This document shows positions 8,364 through 17,207 of a stretch of 64,000 nt of DNA, one piece after another. A program made the translations under genes and the position numbers. Below the pieces are notes generated by a model. That model saw only the letters and a list, made by a program, of their open reading frames with translations. It was not told the DNA's origin and did not search any database. The stretch is from Methyloligella solikamskensis. Lineage in GTDB: Bacteria > Pseudomonadota > Alphaproteobacteria > Rhizobiales > Methyloligellaceae. Position 1 is the stretch's first letter, and every line of letters starts with the position of its first letter. The stretch spans positions 992,001-1,056,000 of the forward strand of contig NZ_JBHTJO010000001.1 in the NCBI RefSeq assembly GCF_042676065.1, given 5' to 3'.

Positions 8364-8822
8364 ATGGAAGAGAACTTCTTATTCGGTCCCTGGGGCTGGA
8401 TGATCCTGGCGGCGGTGCTGTTCGTGCTGGAGATCACGGCGCCCGGCATCTTCTTCATGTGGTTCGGCCTGGCGGCCGCGGTCACCGGGCTGATCACCTT
8501 CGGCTACGATATCTCCTGGCAGTGGCAGCTTCTCTGGTTCGGCGTTCTTTCGCTGATCAGCGTGGGGCTGGCCGCGCGGTATCTGCGCAATCATCCGCTT
8601 ACGAGCGATCGCCCCCTTCTGAACCTGCGGGCCACCCGGCATGTGGGGAAGACCTACATCCTGGTCGATCCCATCGTCGACGGGCGCGGTAGTGTGCGCA
8701 TCGGCGACAGCGTCTGGCGGGTCTCCGGCCCGGAGCTGCCCGAGGGCGAGAAAGTCACCGTGACCGGCGCGGATGGAACACTCCTTTACGTTACCAAGGC
8801 GGGAGAGAGCGAAGCGGCCTAA
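8364..8822 (+). CDS. NfeD family membrane protein
   Basis: 152 aa, short NfeD form without the ClpP-like protease domain. Two to three hydrophobic segments occupy residues 8-70 (GWMILAAVLFVLEITAPGIF, then WFGLAAAVTGLITFGY, then LLWFGVLSLISVGLAAR). The C-terminal half (about 80-150) is the OB-fold domain, recognisable by VGKTYILVDPIVDGRGSVRIGD followed by WRVSGPELPEGEKVTV. The ATG has GGGAGG close upstream. It forms an operon with the preceding SPFH protein and probably works as its membrane partner in quality control. Confidence 0.92.
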   Translation: MEENFLFGPWGWMILAAVLFVLEITAPGIFFMWFGLAAAVTGLITFGYDISWQWQLLWFGVLSLISVGLAARYLRNHPLTSDRPLLNLRATRHVGKTYILVDPIVDGRGSVRIGDSVWRVSGPELPEGEKVTVTGADGTLLYVTKAGESEAA

Positions 8823-8929
8823 GAAGTGTTACGCTGGTGCCGTAATTTTGCCTCTTGCAACCCGAGGATGGGTTTCAGGGTTTACGAAAGCGCGGGGTAG
8901 CGATCGAAACTCCGCGTATGGGAGGACGA

Positions 8930-10561
8930 ATGGCCGATATCGTCATTATCAATCCACGCTTCGACGTCTCCTTCTGGGGGATGGAACACTGCATGGGGCT
9001 GCTCGGCAAGAAGGCCAATCTGCCTGTTGCCTGCCTCGGGCTACTTGCTGCCCTCGTTCCCGATCATCACGATGTCGAGGTCATCGACGAGAACGTCGAG
9101 GACATCGATTTCGACCGGCTCGGCCGAGCGGATCTGGTTTGCCTCACCGGCATGAGCATCCAGGGACGCCGGATCGGCGAGATCCTGGAGGAGGTGCGCA
9201 AGCGCGGTGTCATGACCGTGGTCGGCGGGCCCATGGCGACCGTGGAGCCGGAGCAGCTCGAAGGGCTGTGCGACGTGATCTTCGTCGGCGAGGCGGACAC
9301 CACGTGGCCAGAATTTCTCCAGGACTGGGAGAACGGGACCCATAAAACCCGCTACGAGCAGACCGAAAAGACCGATATCGCGACGCTGCCGCTGCCCCGG
9401 GTCGAGCTTCTCAAAGCCGAGCGCTACATGTTCGGCAGCATGCAGATTTCCCGCGGCTGCCCGTTCACCTGCGAGTTCTGCGACATCATCGTGACCTTCG
9501 GGCGGAAACCGCGCTTGAAGACGTCGGATCAGGTGATCGCCGAGCTGGAATCCTTCGAGAAGGCCGGGCTGAAGATCGTCTTCATCGTCGACGACAACCT
9601 GATCGGCAACAAGAAGGCTATCAAGCCGATCCTGCGGGACATTATCGAATGGCAGCAGGCGCGGGCCTACCCGCTGACCCTGTTCACCGAGGCCTCCCTC
9701 GACCTGGCGGAGGACGAGGAGCTCATGGAGCTGATGGGGCTTGCCAATTTCCAGAGCGTCTTCATCGGCATCGAGACGCCGAACGAAGAGTCCCTCAAAG
9801 AGACCAAGAAGCTCCAGAACGTGCGGCCCAATGCGGGCTCGCTGCTGGACCGGGTGCACCGCATCCAGGACCACGGTCTCGATGTCTGGTGCGGCATGAT
9901 CGTGGGCTTCGATCACGACGAGACGGATATCTTCCAGGTGATGCCGAAATTCCTGTCGGACGCACGCATCTCCGCCGCCCTGATCGGCATGCTGCACGCC
10001 ATTCCGACCACGCCGCTCTACAAGCGGCTGAAGGAGGCGGGACGGCTCAACGACGACGAGGGCTCGGAGCGCTACGGCACCAATGTCATTCCGCTCGGCA
10101 TGAGCCGTGAGGAGCTACGCGACGGGTTCGTGGAGGTGATGGGCACGTCCTATGGAGAGGAAGCCTATTTCGAGCGGCTCGATTCCCTGTTCGTCGACGA
10201 GCGCTTCCGTTTTGCGATTCACAATCTGCCCTATTGGTGGAAGCATCCCTTCGCCTTCGCCAAGCGCGCGACGCTCAATTATATCCGCTTTGCCGTGGTC
10301 GCCTCGCGGCTGCTTCGCATGGTGGAAGACGATGAGATGCGGGCGCGCTATCGCAAGCAGCTGATGCGCATCATGAAGAGCCGCAGCCTTGAGCCGCATA
10401 TTCTGTTCGTCTACGTGATCAAGATGGCGCAGCACTATCACTTCAAGGCGCTGTCGGACGAGCTGGCCCAGGCTTATGGCGGCAAGGACGTGATGCCGAA
10501 TGCCGGCCGGTCCTTCAGCCGTGCGCGTCCCGCCCCGCCCATTGCGGCTATGGCGTCTTAG
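8930..10561 (+). CDS. B12-binding domain radical SAM protein (hopanoid-methylase-like group)
   Basis: 543 aa from the ATG at 8930, preceded by GGAGG; the open frame upstream has no better start. Residues 1-130 are a cobalamin-binding Rossmann-like domain (IVIINPRFDVSFWG, VVGGPMATVEPEQ, DVIFVGEADTTWPEF). The radical SAM cluster is C177-x3-C181-x2-C184 in RGCPFTCEFCD, followed by GRKPRLKTSDQV and a DDNLIGNKKAI motif. The C-terminal part with YKRLKEAGRL and FVYVIKMAQHYHFKAL fits the group that carries a DUF4070-type tail and includes hopanoid C-2/C-3 methylases and related B12 methyltransferases. I infer a B12-dependent methylation; the substrate is uncertain. It stands alone, and no hopanoid gene is next to it. 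Confidence 0.8.
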   Translation: MADIVIINPRFDVSFWGMEHCMGLLGKKANLPVACLGLLAALVPDHHDVEVIDENVEDIDFDRLGRADLVCLTGMSIQGRRIGEILEEVRKRGVMTVVGGPMATVEPEQLEGLCDVIFVGEADTTWPEFLQDWENGTHKTRYEQTEKTDIATLPLPRVELLKAERYMFGSMQISRGCPFTCEFCDIIVTFGRKPRLKTSDQVIAELESFEKAGLKIVFIVDDNLIGNKKAIKPILRDIIEWQQARAYPLTLFTEASLDLAEDEELMELMGLANFQSVFIGIETPNEESLKETKKLQNVRPNAGSLLDRVHRIQDHGLDVWCGMIVGFDHDETDIFQVMPKFLSDARISAALIGMLHAIPTTPLYKRLKEAGRLNDDEGSERYGTNVIPLGMSREELRDGFVEVMGTSYGEEAYFERLDSLFVDERFRFAIHNLPYWWKHPFAFAKRATLNYIRFAVVASRLLRMVEDDEMRARYRKQLMRIMKSRSLEPHILFVYVIKMAQHYHFKALSDELAQAYGGKDVMPNAGRSFSRARPAPPIAAMAS

Positions 10562-10572
10562 GGCTGGTCTAT

Positions 10573-10692
10573 CATCCTCATGGTGAGGGCGCTCGCTCGG
10601 CGAGCGCGTCTCGAACCATGAGGCCACCGTTCTCCCAGAGTCGGGGCCTACACCCTTCGAGACGCGGGCTACGCCCGCCCTCAGGGTGAGGT
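10573..10692. repeat. Pair of palindromic intergenic repeat units, inverted relative to each other
   Basis: Unit A (10576-10623) has outer arms CCTCATGG / CCATGAGG and an inner stem GCGCTCGC / GCGAGCGC. Unit B (10651-10688) has outer arms CACCCT / AGGGTG and contains TCGAGACGCGGGC, the reverse complement of the GCGTCTCGA side of unit A. Such REP-like elements are common between convergent genes in this order; here they lie between the radical SAM gene and kpsF. Confidence 0.75.
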
Positions 10693-10716
10693 GAAATTCC
10701 GTTTGGAAGCTGACAG

Positions 10717-11781
10717 CTAAACCACGCCGGCGCGGAGCAAGTCGTGGATGTGGATGATGCCCACCGGCTTTCCGCTTTCCACCACGAACAGCGCCGTGAA
10801 TGGGCGCTCGCTCATATTCATGATGGCGAGTGCCTCCGAGCTCATGGTGTCAGGCGTGATCGTCTTGGGGTCCGGCGTCATGATATCGCCGGCACAGGAC
10901 TCCAGCAGGCCATCGCCCATATGCCGGCGCAGATCGCCGTCGGTGATGATTCCGATAAGCCGGTTTCCCTGATCCACCACGCCGAGGCAGCCGAAGGCCT
11001 TCTCCGTCATGACGACCAGGGCTTCCGCCATGGGCGTCTCGGCGGCGGCGATCGGCAGACGATCTTCTTTATGCATCAGGTCGGCGACGAATTTCAGCTT
11101 GGCGCCGAGTTTGCCGCCGGGGTGGTAGATCTTGAAGTCGCCGGCGGTGAAGCCGCGGCTCTCGAGCAGCGCGATGGCAAGGCTGTCGCCGAGCGCAAGC
11201 TGCATGGTGGTCGAAGTGGTCGGCGCAAGGCCCAGCGGGCAGGCTTCCTTGGACTGGGGCAGGGCGAGCACGATCTCCGCCGCCTCGGCCAGCGTGCTTT
11301 CCGCGTTCGACGTCACCGCGATGAGCGGCACGGCGAAGCGGCTGGAATAGGAAACGATGTTGCCGAGCTCGATGGTCTCGCCGGACCAGGAGAAGGCGAG
11401 GATCATGTCCTGGCCGGTGATCATGCCCATGTCGCCGTGGCTTGCCTCCGTCGGGTGGACGAAATAGGCGGGCGTGCCGGTGGAGGACAGGGTGGCGGCG
11501 ACCTTCAGGCCGATATGGCCGCTCTTGCCGATGCCGGTAACGATCACGCGGCCCTGGCAGGCGCGGATGGCTTTGATGGCTTCGGCGAAGCTTTCGGCGA
11601 GATCGGTGCGCAAGGCCGCTTCGAGGGCGCGCAGGCCTTGAACCTCAAGCTCGACGGTGCGGGCGGCCGAGCCGATGGCATCGGTCTGGATATCCTGATT
11701 GGGGAAATCGCGCACCTGCTCCCCGTCGCCTTGATCGCTGAGGCTTTCAGGCATGCCTTTTTGGCCGAGGCTCGCCGACAT
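10717..11781 (-). CDS. kpsF: Arabinose-5-phosphate isomerase, KpsF/GutQ family
   Basis: 354 aa from the ATG at 11781, which has AGGAGAG upstream; the frame stays open for 44 more codons without a good start. The N-terminal SIS domain (about 55-190) carries IVTGIGKSGHIGLKVAATLSS in pieces typical of KpsF, plus the catalytic-site region PTEASHGDMGM and SWSGET. Two CBS domains follow (about 225-285 and 295-352). It interconverts ribulose 5-phosphate and arabinose 5-phosphate, the first step toward Kdo for lipopolysaccharide or capsule. It is divergent from the outer-membrane barrel gene at 11.9 kb and near galU/galE, so a polysaccharide role fits. The symbol is by family; kdsD is equally possible. 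Confidence 0.93.
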   Translation of the reverse strand: MSASLGQKGMPESLSDQGDGEQVRDFPNQDIQTDAIGSAARTVELEVQGLRALEAALRTDLAESFAEAIKAIRACQGRVIVTGIGKSGHIGLKVAATLSSTGTPAYFVHPTEASHGDMGMITGQDMILAFSWSGETIELGNIVSYSSRFAVPLIAVTSNAESTLAEAAEIVLALPQSKEACPLGLAPTTSTTMQLALGDSLAIALLESRGFTAGDFKIYHPGGKLGAKLKFVADLMHKEDRLPIAAAETPMAEALVVMTEKAFGCLGVVDQGNRLIGIITDGDLRRHMGDGLLESCAGDIMTPDPKTITPDTMSSEALAIMNMSERPFTALFVVESGKPVGIIHIHDLLRAGVV

Positions 11782-11924
11782 GTTGGCTCTCTCCTGCTGC
11801 TTGCCCGATTGGTCTAGCACGATTTTGGCGGGCTTAAGGCTGCCCGTTTCGCCCCATTGCGAAACACGCCTAAACGCGTCGTTAACTTTATGGCCGCTAG
11901 GGTCCAAGGACAACGTTCGGAAAG

Positions 11925-13640
11925 GTGGGTTTCAACCGTTTTCCGGCAGCAATTCCCGAGGGTTTGTCCTTGCCGCGTCCTCATCACACAAGCGCAGCGG
12001 GCGCTCTCGCGACCGCATTGCTTCTCACATTGAGCTTCGCTGCGCCCTGCTTCGCCCAGAGCGATGAGGAACCCGTGCTGCGCGGGGCGATCACGCCTGA
12101 GGTGCAGGAGGAAGAGGCGGAGGCTGCGGAGGAGGCCTATAGCGGCACGAGCGTCCCCGACCGTTACGCCGCCGACAACGAAGACGATACCTCCCAGAAC
12201 GATTACGACAGCGATTCGACCGACGACATCTCCGGCGATATGGGGCTGGTGGGCCCCGGCGATCCGTCCGCGAGCCTTGATACCGGGCTTGGCGATAGGG
12301 GCTACACGGAGGACACAGAAGCGCTCGGCGGGCTGGGCGACGGGCCGACACCGGGGCGGATCGGCCAGAGACCGACAGTCTCGGAAGCCGACCGGCTTGT
12401 CCGAGAGGCGGCGCGGGATGCGGCGGGACGCTTCACCGGAGCACCTTTGCCGCCCGGTGTTCCGGTCGCCCCTGGCACGGTCGATCCGGCAGCGGATCCC
12501 TACGCGCCGTTGGGCACGCGGATCGGCAGCTTCATCCTCTATTCGGAGGTGCTGGCCGACATCACCGCCACGGACAACGTGCTCGCCACGCCGACCGATC
12601 CCCAATCGGACTGGGCGCCGGAGCTGCAGCCGGATTTCCGACTCGATTCCGACTGGACCCGCCATGCCCTGTCGGTGAATTTGAACGGGGATTGGAGCTG
12701 GTACCGGGAATTTGAAAGCCAGAACACGCGCAACTATCAGGCGCTGATCGACGGCCGGCTCGATGTGACGCGGAAAACGAATCTCACCTTGGAGCTTGAG
12801 AAGAGCCAGGTCGCCGAAGGGCGCAGCCAGGAGACGCTGCCCGATGCCGGTGTGTTCAGCTCCGATCTGGACGAAAAGCACATCACGGCCGGCGCCAATC
12901 ACCGTATCAACCGGGTGGGGCTGGCGCTGGAAGGCACCGTCACTGACTACGACTACTCGAACATCATCCTGATCGGCGAGAACCCGGACGACCCGACGAA
13001 CACCCTGGATCGTGACTACGTGGAGAAGGATCTCGGGCTTCGCGGCTCCTACGAGTTCAATCCGGACATGACGGTCTTCGTCGATACGGAACTGGTGAAG
13101 CGGGATTACAAGGCGCAATTCTCGCCCGGCGGCAACGAACTCGGCTCTGAAGGCTATCGCGTGCAGGCAGGCCTCGCCTTCGGCCTGTTCGGCAGCATCA
13201 CCGGCGAGATCGCCATGGGGTATGGCGTGCAAGATCCCATCGACGAGGACTTTACCCTGGTCGACGGCTTCCTGTTCAATGCCGACGTGCTTTGGCAGAT
13301 CACGGCGCTGACGTCGCTCAGCCTACAGGCGAGCACCAATCTCGACGAGACGACGGCGATCGATGCGGCCGGCGCGTTCAGCCGGTTTTACGGGGCGACG
13401 CTCAGCCACGAGCTGCGCAGGAACGTCATCCTGGGCGGCTTCATCACCTACAATACGGCGGACTATATCGGCACGGACCTGACCGACGAGTCTTGGCGGG
13501 AAGGGCTGACGGCGGAATATCTCTTCAACCGCAATCTGGCGCTGATCGCCACCTATGCGCACACAGATTATTCGAGCACGGATGCGCTGGGGGATTACAA
13601 ATCCAACGAGGTGACCGTCGGCCTGCGCCTGCGGAAGTGA
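11925..13640 (+). CDS. Outer-membrane beta-barrel protein (BBP2-like porin family)
   Basis: 571 aa from a GTG at 11925; a TTG at 11970 with GAGGG eight bases upstream is a credible alternative start. A signal peptide ends near AAPCFAQ. Residues about 46-115 are very acidic and disordered. From about residue 195 the sequence alternates polar and aromatic residues in short strands (SFILYSEVLADITATDNVLAT, RHALSVNLNGDWSWYREF) to the end, where EVTVGLRLRK closes the barrel in the usual way. It resembles the putative beta-barrel porin 2 (PF10082) family, whose members are often encoded with capsule or exopolysaccharide genes. Function unproven; the neighbours kpsF and galU suggest polysaccharide traffic or anchoring. 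Confidence 0.82.
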   Translation: MGFNRFPAAIPEGLSLPRPHHTSAAGALATALLLTLSFAAPCFAQSDEEPVLRGAITPEVQEEEAEAAEEAYSGTSVPDRYAADNEDDTSQNDYDSDSTDDISGDMGLVGPGDPSASLDTGLGDRGYTEDTEALGGLGDGPTPGRIGQRPTVSEADRLVREAARDAAGRFTGAPLPPGVPVAPGTVDPAADPYAPLGTRIGSFILYSEVLADITATDNVLATPTDPQSDWAPELQPDFRLDSDWTRHALSVNLNGDWSWYREFESQNTRNYQALIDGRLDVTRKTNLTLELEKSQVAEGRSQETLPDAGVFSSDLDEKHITAGANHRINRVGLALEGTVTDYDYSNIILIGENPDDPTNTLDRDYVEKDLGLRGSYEFNPDMTVFVDTELVKRDYKAQFSPGGNELGSEGYRVQAGLAFGLFGSITGEIAMGYGVQDPIDEDFTLVDGFLFNADVLWQITALTSLSLQASTNLDETTAIDAAGAFSRFYGATLSHELRRNVILGGFITYNTADYIGTDLTDESWREGLTAEYLFNRNLALIATYAHTDYSSTDALGDYKSNEVTVGLRLRK

Positions 13641-13664
13641 GTGGGCCTGCGCGGCAGGCCGCAG

Positions 13665-13770
13665 CGTGCTCCCTCTCCCCCGTGGGGGTGAGGGGCTGAC
13701 CTCTCGATTCTTACGCCCCCTCACCCGAGCGCTAGAGCGCTCGACCTCTCCCCGCAGGGGAGAGGTGAAC
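13665..13770. repeat. Palindromic intergenic repeat between convergent genes
   Basis: Two GC-rich hairpins: CCCTCTCCCCCGTGGGGGTG-type near 13670-13694, and a perfect 10-bp stem ACCTCTCCCC / GGGGAGAGGT at 13744-13766. It lies between the barrel gene and galU, which converge, and may act as a bidirectional terminator as well as a REP-type repeat. Confidence 0.7.
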
Positions 13771-13794
13771 CGCGCCATGACGCGGAGTTTGGCG

Positions 13795-14670
13795 CTAAGG
13801 CAGCAGGCGGCGGATTTCGGCCTCGAAGGCTTCCGACAGATCCTCGCGATCCAGGCCGTAAGCGACATTGGCGGCCAAGTAGCCGATCTTCGAGCCGCAA
13901 TCGTAGGCCGTGCCTTCGCACTTGATGGCGTGGAAGCTCTGCTCCTGAAGCAGCTTCAGCATGGCGTCGGTGATCTGGATCTCGCCGCCGGTGCCGGTCT
14001 CCTGGTTGGACAGAATGTCGAAGATCTCCGGCTGCAGGATGTAGCGGCCGAGAATGCTCAGGTTCGACGGTGCATCCTCGCGGGCCGGCTTCTCCACCAT
14101 TCCGTCCACGGGGAAGATGGTGCCGTCGCCTTCGCCGACGCTCAGGATGCCGTAGCTGGAGACGGCGTCCATGGGCACTTCTTCCACGGCGAGGACATTG
14201 CCGCCGTGCTGGTCGTAGACATCCATCATCTGGGAAAGGCAGCCCTTGCCTTTCGACTTCACCAGCACGTCGGGCAGGATCAGCGCGAACGGCTCGTTGC
14301 CCACCAGCTCCCGGGCGCACCAGACGGCGTGGCCGAGGCCGAGCGGGTCCTGCTGGCGGGTGAAGCTGGTCTGGCCGGCCAGCGGCAGCTCGTCGTTAAG
14401 CTGAGCGAGGGCCTCGTTCTTGCCGCGCTCCGCCAAGGTCCGGTCGAGCTCGAAATTCCGGTCGAAGTGATCCTCGATGATCCCCTTGCCGCGCCCGGTG
14501 ACGAAGATCAGATGCTCGATGCCGGCGGCCGTCGCCTCGTCGACCACGTGCTGGATCAGGGGCCGGTCAACCACCGTCAGCATCTCCTTGGGCATGGCCT
14601 TGGTGGCGGGCAGAAAGCGGGTGCCGAGACCGGCAACGGGAAACACAGCCTTGCGAACCGGGGCGCTCAT
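13795..14670 (-). CDS. galU: UTP-glucose-1-phosphate uridylyltransferase
   Basis: 291 aa, normal for bacterial GalU. The nucleotide-binding loop is VFPVAGLGTRFLPATKAMPKEML and is followed by the family segments IEHLIFVTGRGKGIIEDHFD and GNEPFALILPDVLV. It makes UDP-glucose from glucose 1-phosphate and UTP in the cytoplasm for exopolysaccharide, lipopolysaccharide and glycolipid synthesis. The divergent gene, 114 bases away, is galE, whose substrate is the GalU product; the shared intergenic region probably holds both promoters. Confidence 0.97.
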   Translation of the reverse strand: MSAPVRKAVFPVAGLGTRFLPATKAMPKEMLTVVDRPLIQHVVDEATAAGIEHLIFVTGRGKGIIEDHFDRNFELDRTLAERGKNEALAQLNDELPLAGQTSFTRQQDPLGLGHAVWCARELVGNEPFALILPDVLVKSKGKGCLSQMMDVYDQHGGNVLAVEEVPMDAVSSYGILSVGEGDGTIFPVDGMVEKPAREDAPSNLSILGRYILQPEIFDILSNQETGTGGEIQITDAMLKLLQEQSFHAIKCEGTAYDCGSKIGYLAANVAYGLDREDLSEAFEAEIRRLLP

Positions 14671-14784
14671 TCAGTCCTCATTAGTGTTAAGGATGGGAAG
14701 CAGGGGTGAGAGATCGCGCGTGGGTACCGTCCTTCAACCCATATCGGATATCAAGAGGCGAATTCTTCAATCGGAGATTTTCGG

Positions 14785-15777
14785 ATGAGCGTGCTCGTGA
14801 CCGGCGGCGCCGGCTATATCGGCAGCCATATGGTGCTGGCCCTGAACGATGCGGGCGAGGATGTCGTGGTGCTCGACAACCTCTCCACCGGCTTCCCCTG
14901 GGCGGTGGCCGAGCCGGCCAAGCTTGTGATCGGCGATATCGGCGATCAGGCCCTGGTGCGCGAGCTCATCGAGACGGAGAAGGTCGAAGCAATCATCCAT
15001 TTCGCCGGCTCCATCGTGGTGCCGGATTCGATCGCCGATCCCCTGGGCTATTATCTCAACAACACCTGCAAGTCCCGGGCGCTGATCGAATGCGCCGTGG
15101 ATGCAGGCGTGAAGCATTTCATCTTCTCCTCGACAGCCGCGGTGTACGGCATGCCGGAGGAGAACCCGGTTTCCGAGGAAGCCGCGCTCAATCCCATCTC
15201 GCCTTACGGTAGCTCCAAGCTGATGACGGAGATGATGCTGCGGGATACGGCGCTCGCCTTTCCGCTCAACTACGTTGCGCTGCGCTACTTCAACGTCGCC
15301 GGCGCGGACCCGGAGGGGCGGAGCGGACAGTCCACGCCTCGGGCGACCCATCTCATCAAGGTCGCGGTCCAGGCGGCGCTGGGCGAACGGCCGAAGCTCG
15401 ACGTGTTCGGCACGGATTATCCGACGCCGGACGGCACCTGTATCCGGGACTACATCCATGTCTCCGACCTGGTGGCGGCGCATCTCGCGGCCCTGCGCTA
15501 CCTGCGCGATGGCGGCCGTTCCGAGGTCATCAACTGCGGCTACGGCAACGGCTATTCCGTATTCCAGGTGATCGAGGCGGTGAAGCGGGTCTCGGGTGTC
15601 GATTTCCCAGTCGAGACCGTGCCGCGGCGCCCCGGGGATCCGGCGGCGCTGGTGGCCGGTGTGGAGCGGATCGGCAAGCTGCTCGGCTGGGTGCCTCAGC
15701 GTGACGATCTCGACCAGATCGTGGCCGATGCCTTGGGCTGGGAAAAGCATCTCAACGCGCACCGCGACGCCTCCTGA
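14785..15777 (+). CDS. galE: UDP-glucose 4-epimerase
   Basis: 330 aa. The NAD-binding glycine motif is TGGAGYIGSH at residues 6-15; the catalytic pair is Tyr141 and Lys145 in SPYGSSK; SSTAAVYG supplies the conserved Ser/Thr. The substrate-side segment ALRYFNVAGADP is typical of GalE of the extended SDR class. It interconverts UDP-glucose and UDP-galactose. A GalE homologue acting on N-acetylated sugars cannot be excluded by eye. The gene is divergent from galU. Confidence 0.95.
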   Translation: MSVLVTGGAGYIGSHMVLALNDAGEDVVVLDNLSTGFPWAVAEPAKLVIGDIGDQALVRELIETEKVEAIIHFAGSIVVPDSIADPLGYYLNNTCKSRALIECAVDAGVKHFIFSSTAAVYGMPEENPVSEEAALNPISPYGSSKLMTEMMLRDTALAFPLNYVALRYFNVAGADPEGRSGQSTPRATHLIKVAVQAALGERPKLDVFGTDYPTPDGTCIRDYIHVSDLVAAHLAALRYLRDGGRSEVINCGYGNGYSVFQVIEAVKRVSGVDFPVETVPRRPGDPAALVAGVERIGKLLGWVPQRDDLDQIVADALGWEKHLNAHRDAS

Positions 15778-15839
15778 CGGCGTTCGAAACGCGCGGTTTC
15801 GTCTTTCCATGCGTGAATCAGGGCGGCACACTGCCCGCC

Positions 15840-17150
15840 ATGGGAGTTTCCTTGCGATTCGCTCTTCTGGCTTGCGCGGGTGCTGTGGTGCTGGCGCTCG
15901 GCGTGGCGCCGGCTCGCGCCGACGATACGGCCGCCTATAAGCGCGCCGTCGAGCAGCAGTTCGAAGCCTGGATTCAGGCGCGCTGGCCCGAGGCGGAAGC
16001 CGAAGGGGTGAGCCGTGAGACCTTCGAGCGCGAGGTGAAGGGGCTGACGCTGGATTGGTCCTTGCCGCACCTCGCGATGCCCGACCCGGCCTATCTCGGG
16101 GGGCCGCGCCTGCCCCAAAGCATGAAGCCGAAGGCGCCGGCCCGGCAGCCGGAGTTCGATTCCCCTTCCCGCTACTTCAGCGCGAGCAATCTCAATGCGC
16201 TCGCCGCGCAAGGAAAGACCCAGTACCACCAATACAAGACCGTGCTGTCGGAGATCGAGAAGCGCTATCAGGTGTCGGGCGCCATCATCGTCGCGATCTG
16301 GGGGCGTGAGACGAATTTCGGCACGGTGAGCATTCCCCATGATGCGCTCCGGTCCATCGCCACTCAGGCGTTTCTCGGGCGGCGGCCGGAGGTCTTCCGC
16401 CACGAATTCATCAAGGCTCTGAAGGTGCTGCAGGACGGCCATATCTCGCGGGACGAGATGCGCTCGTCCTGGGCCGGGGCCATGGGGCATCCGCAGTTCT
16501 TACCGAGCGATTTCCTGGAATACGCGGTCGATATCGATCAGGACGGCAAGCGGGATATCTGGGATTCGGTTCCGGATGCGCTGGCGTCCGCCGGCAACTC
16601 GCTGCACAGCCAGGGCTGGATCGGCGATCAGGAATGGGGCTACGAGATCGACCTGCCGGCCAATTTCGACTGCACCTTGCAGGGTCCGGATAAGACCCGC
16701 TCCTTCGGAGACTGGGTCGATATGGGCATCACCCGGGTGAAGGGGCAGAGCTTTCCGGACGAGAAGCTGGAAAACCAGGGCTTCCTGGTGCTGCCGGCGG
16801 GCATGAAAGGCCCGGCCTTCCTCGTCACCGAGAACTTCTCGGTCCTGAAGAAATACAATAACTCCGACGTCTACGCGCTCTTCGTGGGCAAGCTCGCCGA
16901 CATGATCGAATACGGCGTGCCGCCAAGCTTCGTGGGCGCCTGGAAGCCGGTGGATCGCTTTACGCGCGACAAGATCCTGGATTTCCAGAAGGTCCTGGTG
17001 AAGCGCTACGGCTACGACGTCGGCAATGTGGACGGGCTGGTCGGCTTCAAGACTCGCCAGGCGATCGGGCTCTACGAGAAGAAGGTGGGCGCACCGCTCA
17101 CCTGTTATCCCACGCGCAAAATCGTCGATGAGGTGGTCGGGCAGGGGTGA
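15840..17150 (+). CDS. Lytic murein transglycosylase, MltB-type, first of a tandem pair
   Basis: 436 aa from the ATG at 15840, chosen because it gives a clean signal peptide (MGVSLRFALLACAGAVVLAL, cleavage after ARA); a GTG nine codons upstream is an alternative and neither has a clear ribosome-binding site. The MltB-type catalytic domain (SLT_2) spans about residues 40-340, with the catalytic Glu in AIWGRETNFG and the following SSWAGAMGHPQFLPSDF. A C-terminal peptidoglycan-binding helix bundle (about 365-430, DKILDFQKVLVKRYGYDVGNVDG) anchors it to the wall. It cleaves the glycan strand to a 1,6-anhydro product in the periplasm. A paralogue follows 57 bases later. Confidence 0.93.
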   Translation: MGVSLRFALLACAGAVVLALGVAPARADDTAAYKRAVEQQFEAWIQARWPEAEAEGVSRETFEREVKGLTLDWSLPHLAMPDPAYLGGPRLPQSMKPKAPARQPEFDSPSRYFSASNLNALAAQGKTQYHQYKTVLSEIEKRYQVSGAIIVAIWGRETNFGTVSIPHDALRSIATQAFLGRRPEVFRHEFIKALKVLQDGHISRDEMRSSWAGAMGHPQFLPSDFLEYAVDIDQDGKRDIWDSVPDALASAGNSLHSQGWIGDQEWGYEIDLPANFDCTLQGPDKTRSFGDWVDMGITRVKGQSFPDEKLENQGFLVLPAGMKGPAFLVTENFSVLKKYNNSDVYALFVGKLADMIEYGVPPSFVGAWKPVDRFTRDKILDFQKVLVKRYGYDVGNVDGLVGFKTRQAIGLYEKKVGAPLTCYPTRKIVDEVVGQG

Positions 17151-17207
17151 TGTCTCACCCGTCGGCTTGCCTAGGTTTTGCCGGGTCCGCTTGGTACAAT
17201 CAGTTTC

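Noticed and set aside
12064..12678. Overlapping Arg/Pro-rich frame inside the barrel gene
   Set aside because: Out-of-frame shadow; the in-frame product has a signal peptide and barrel strands.
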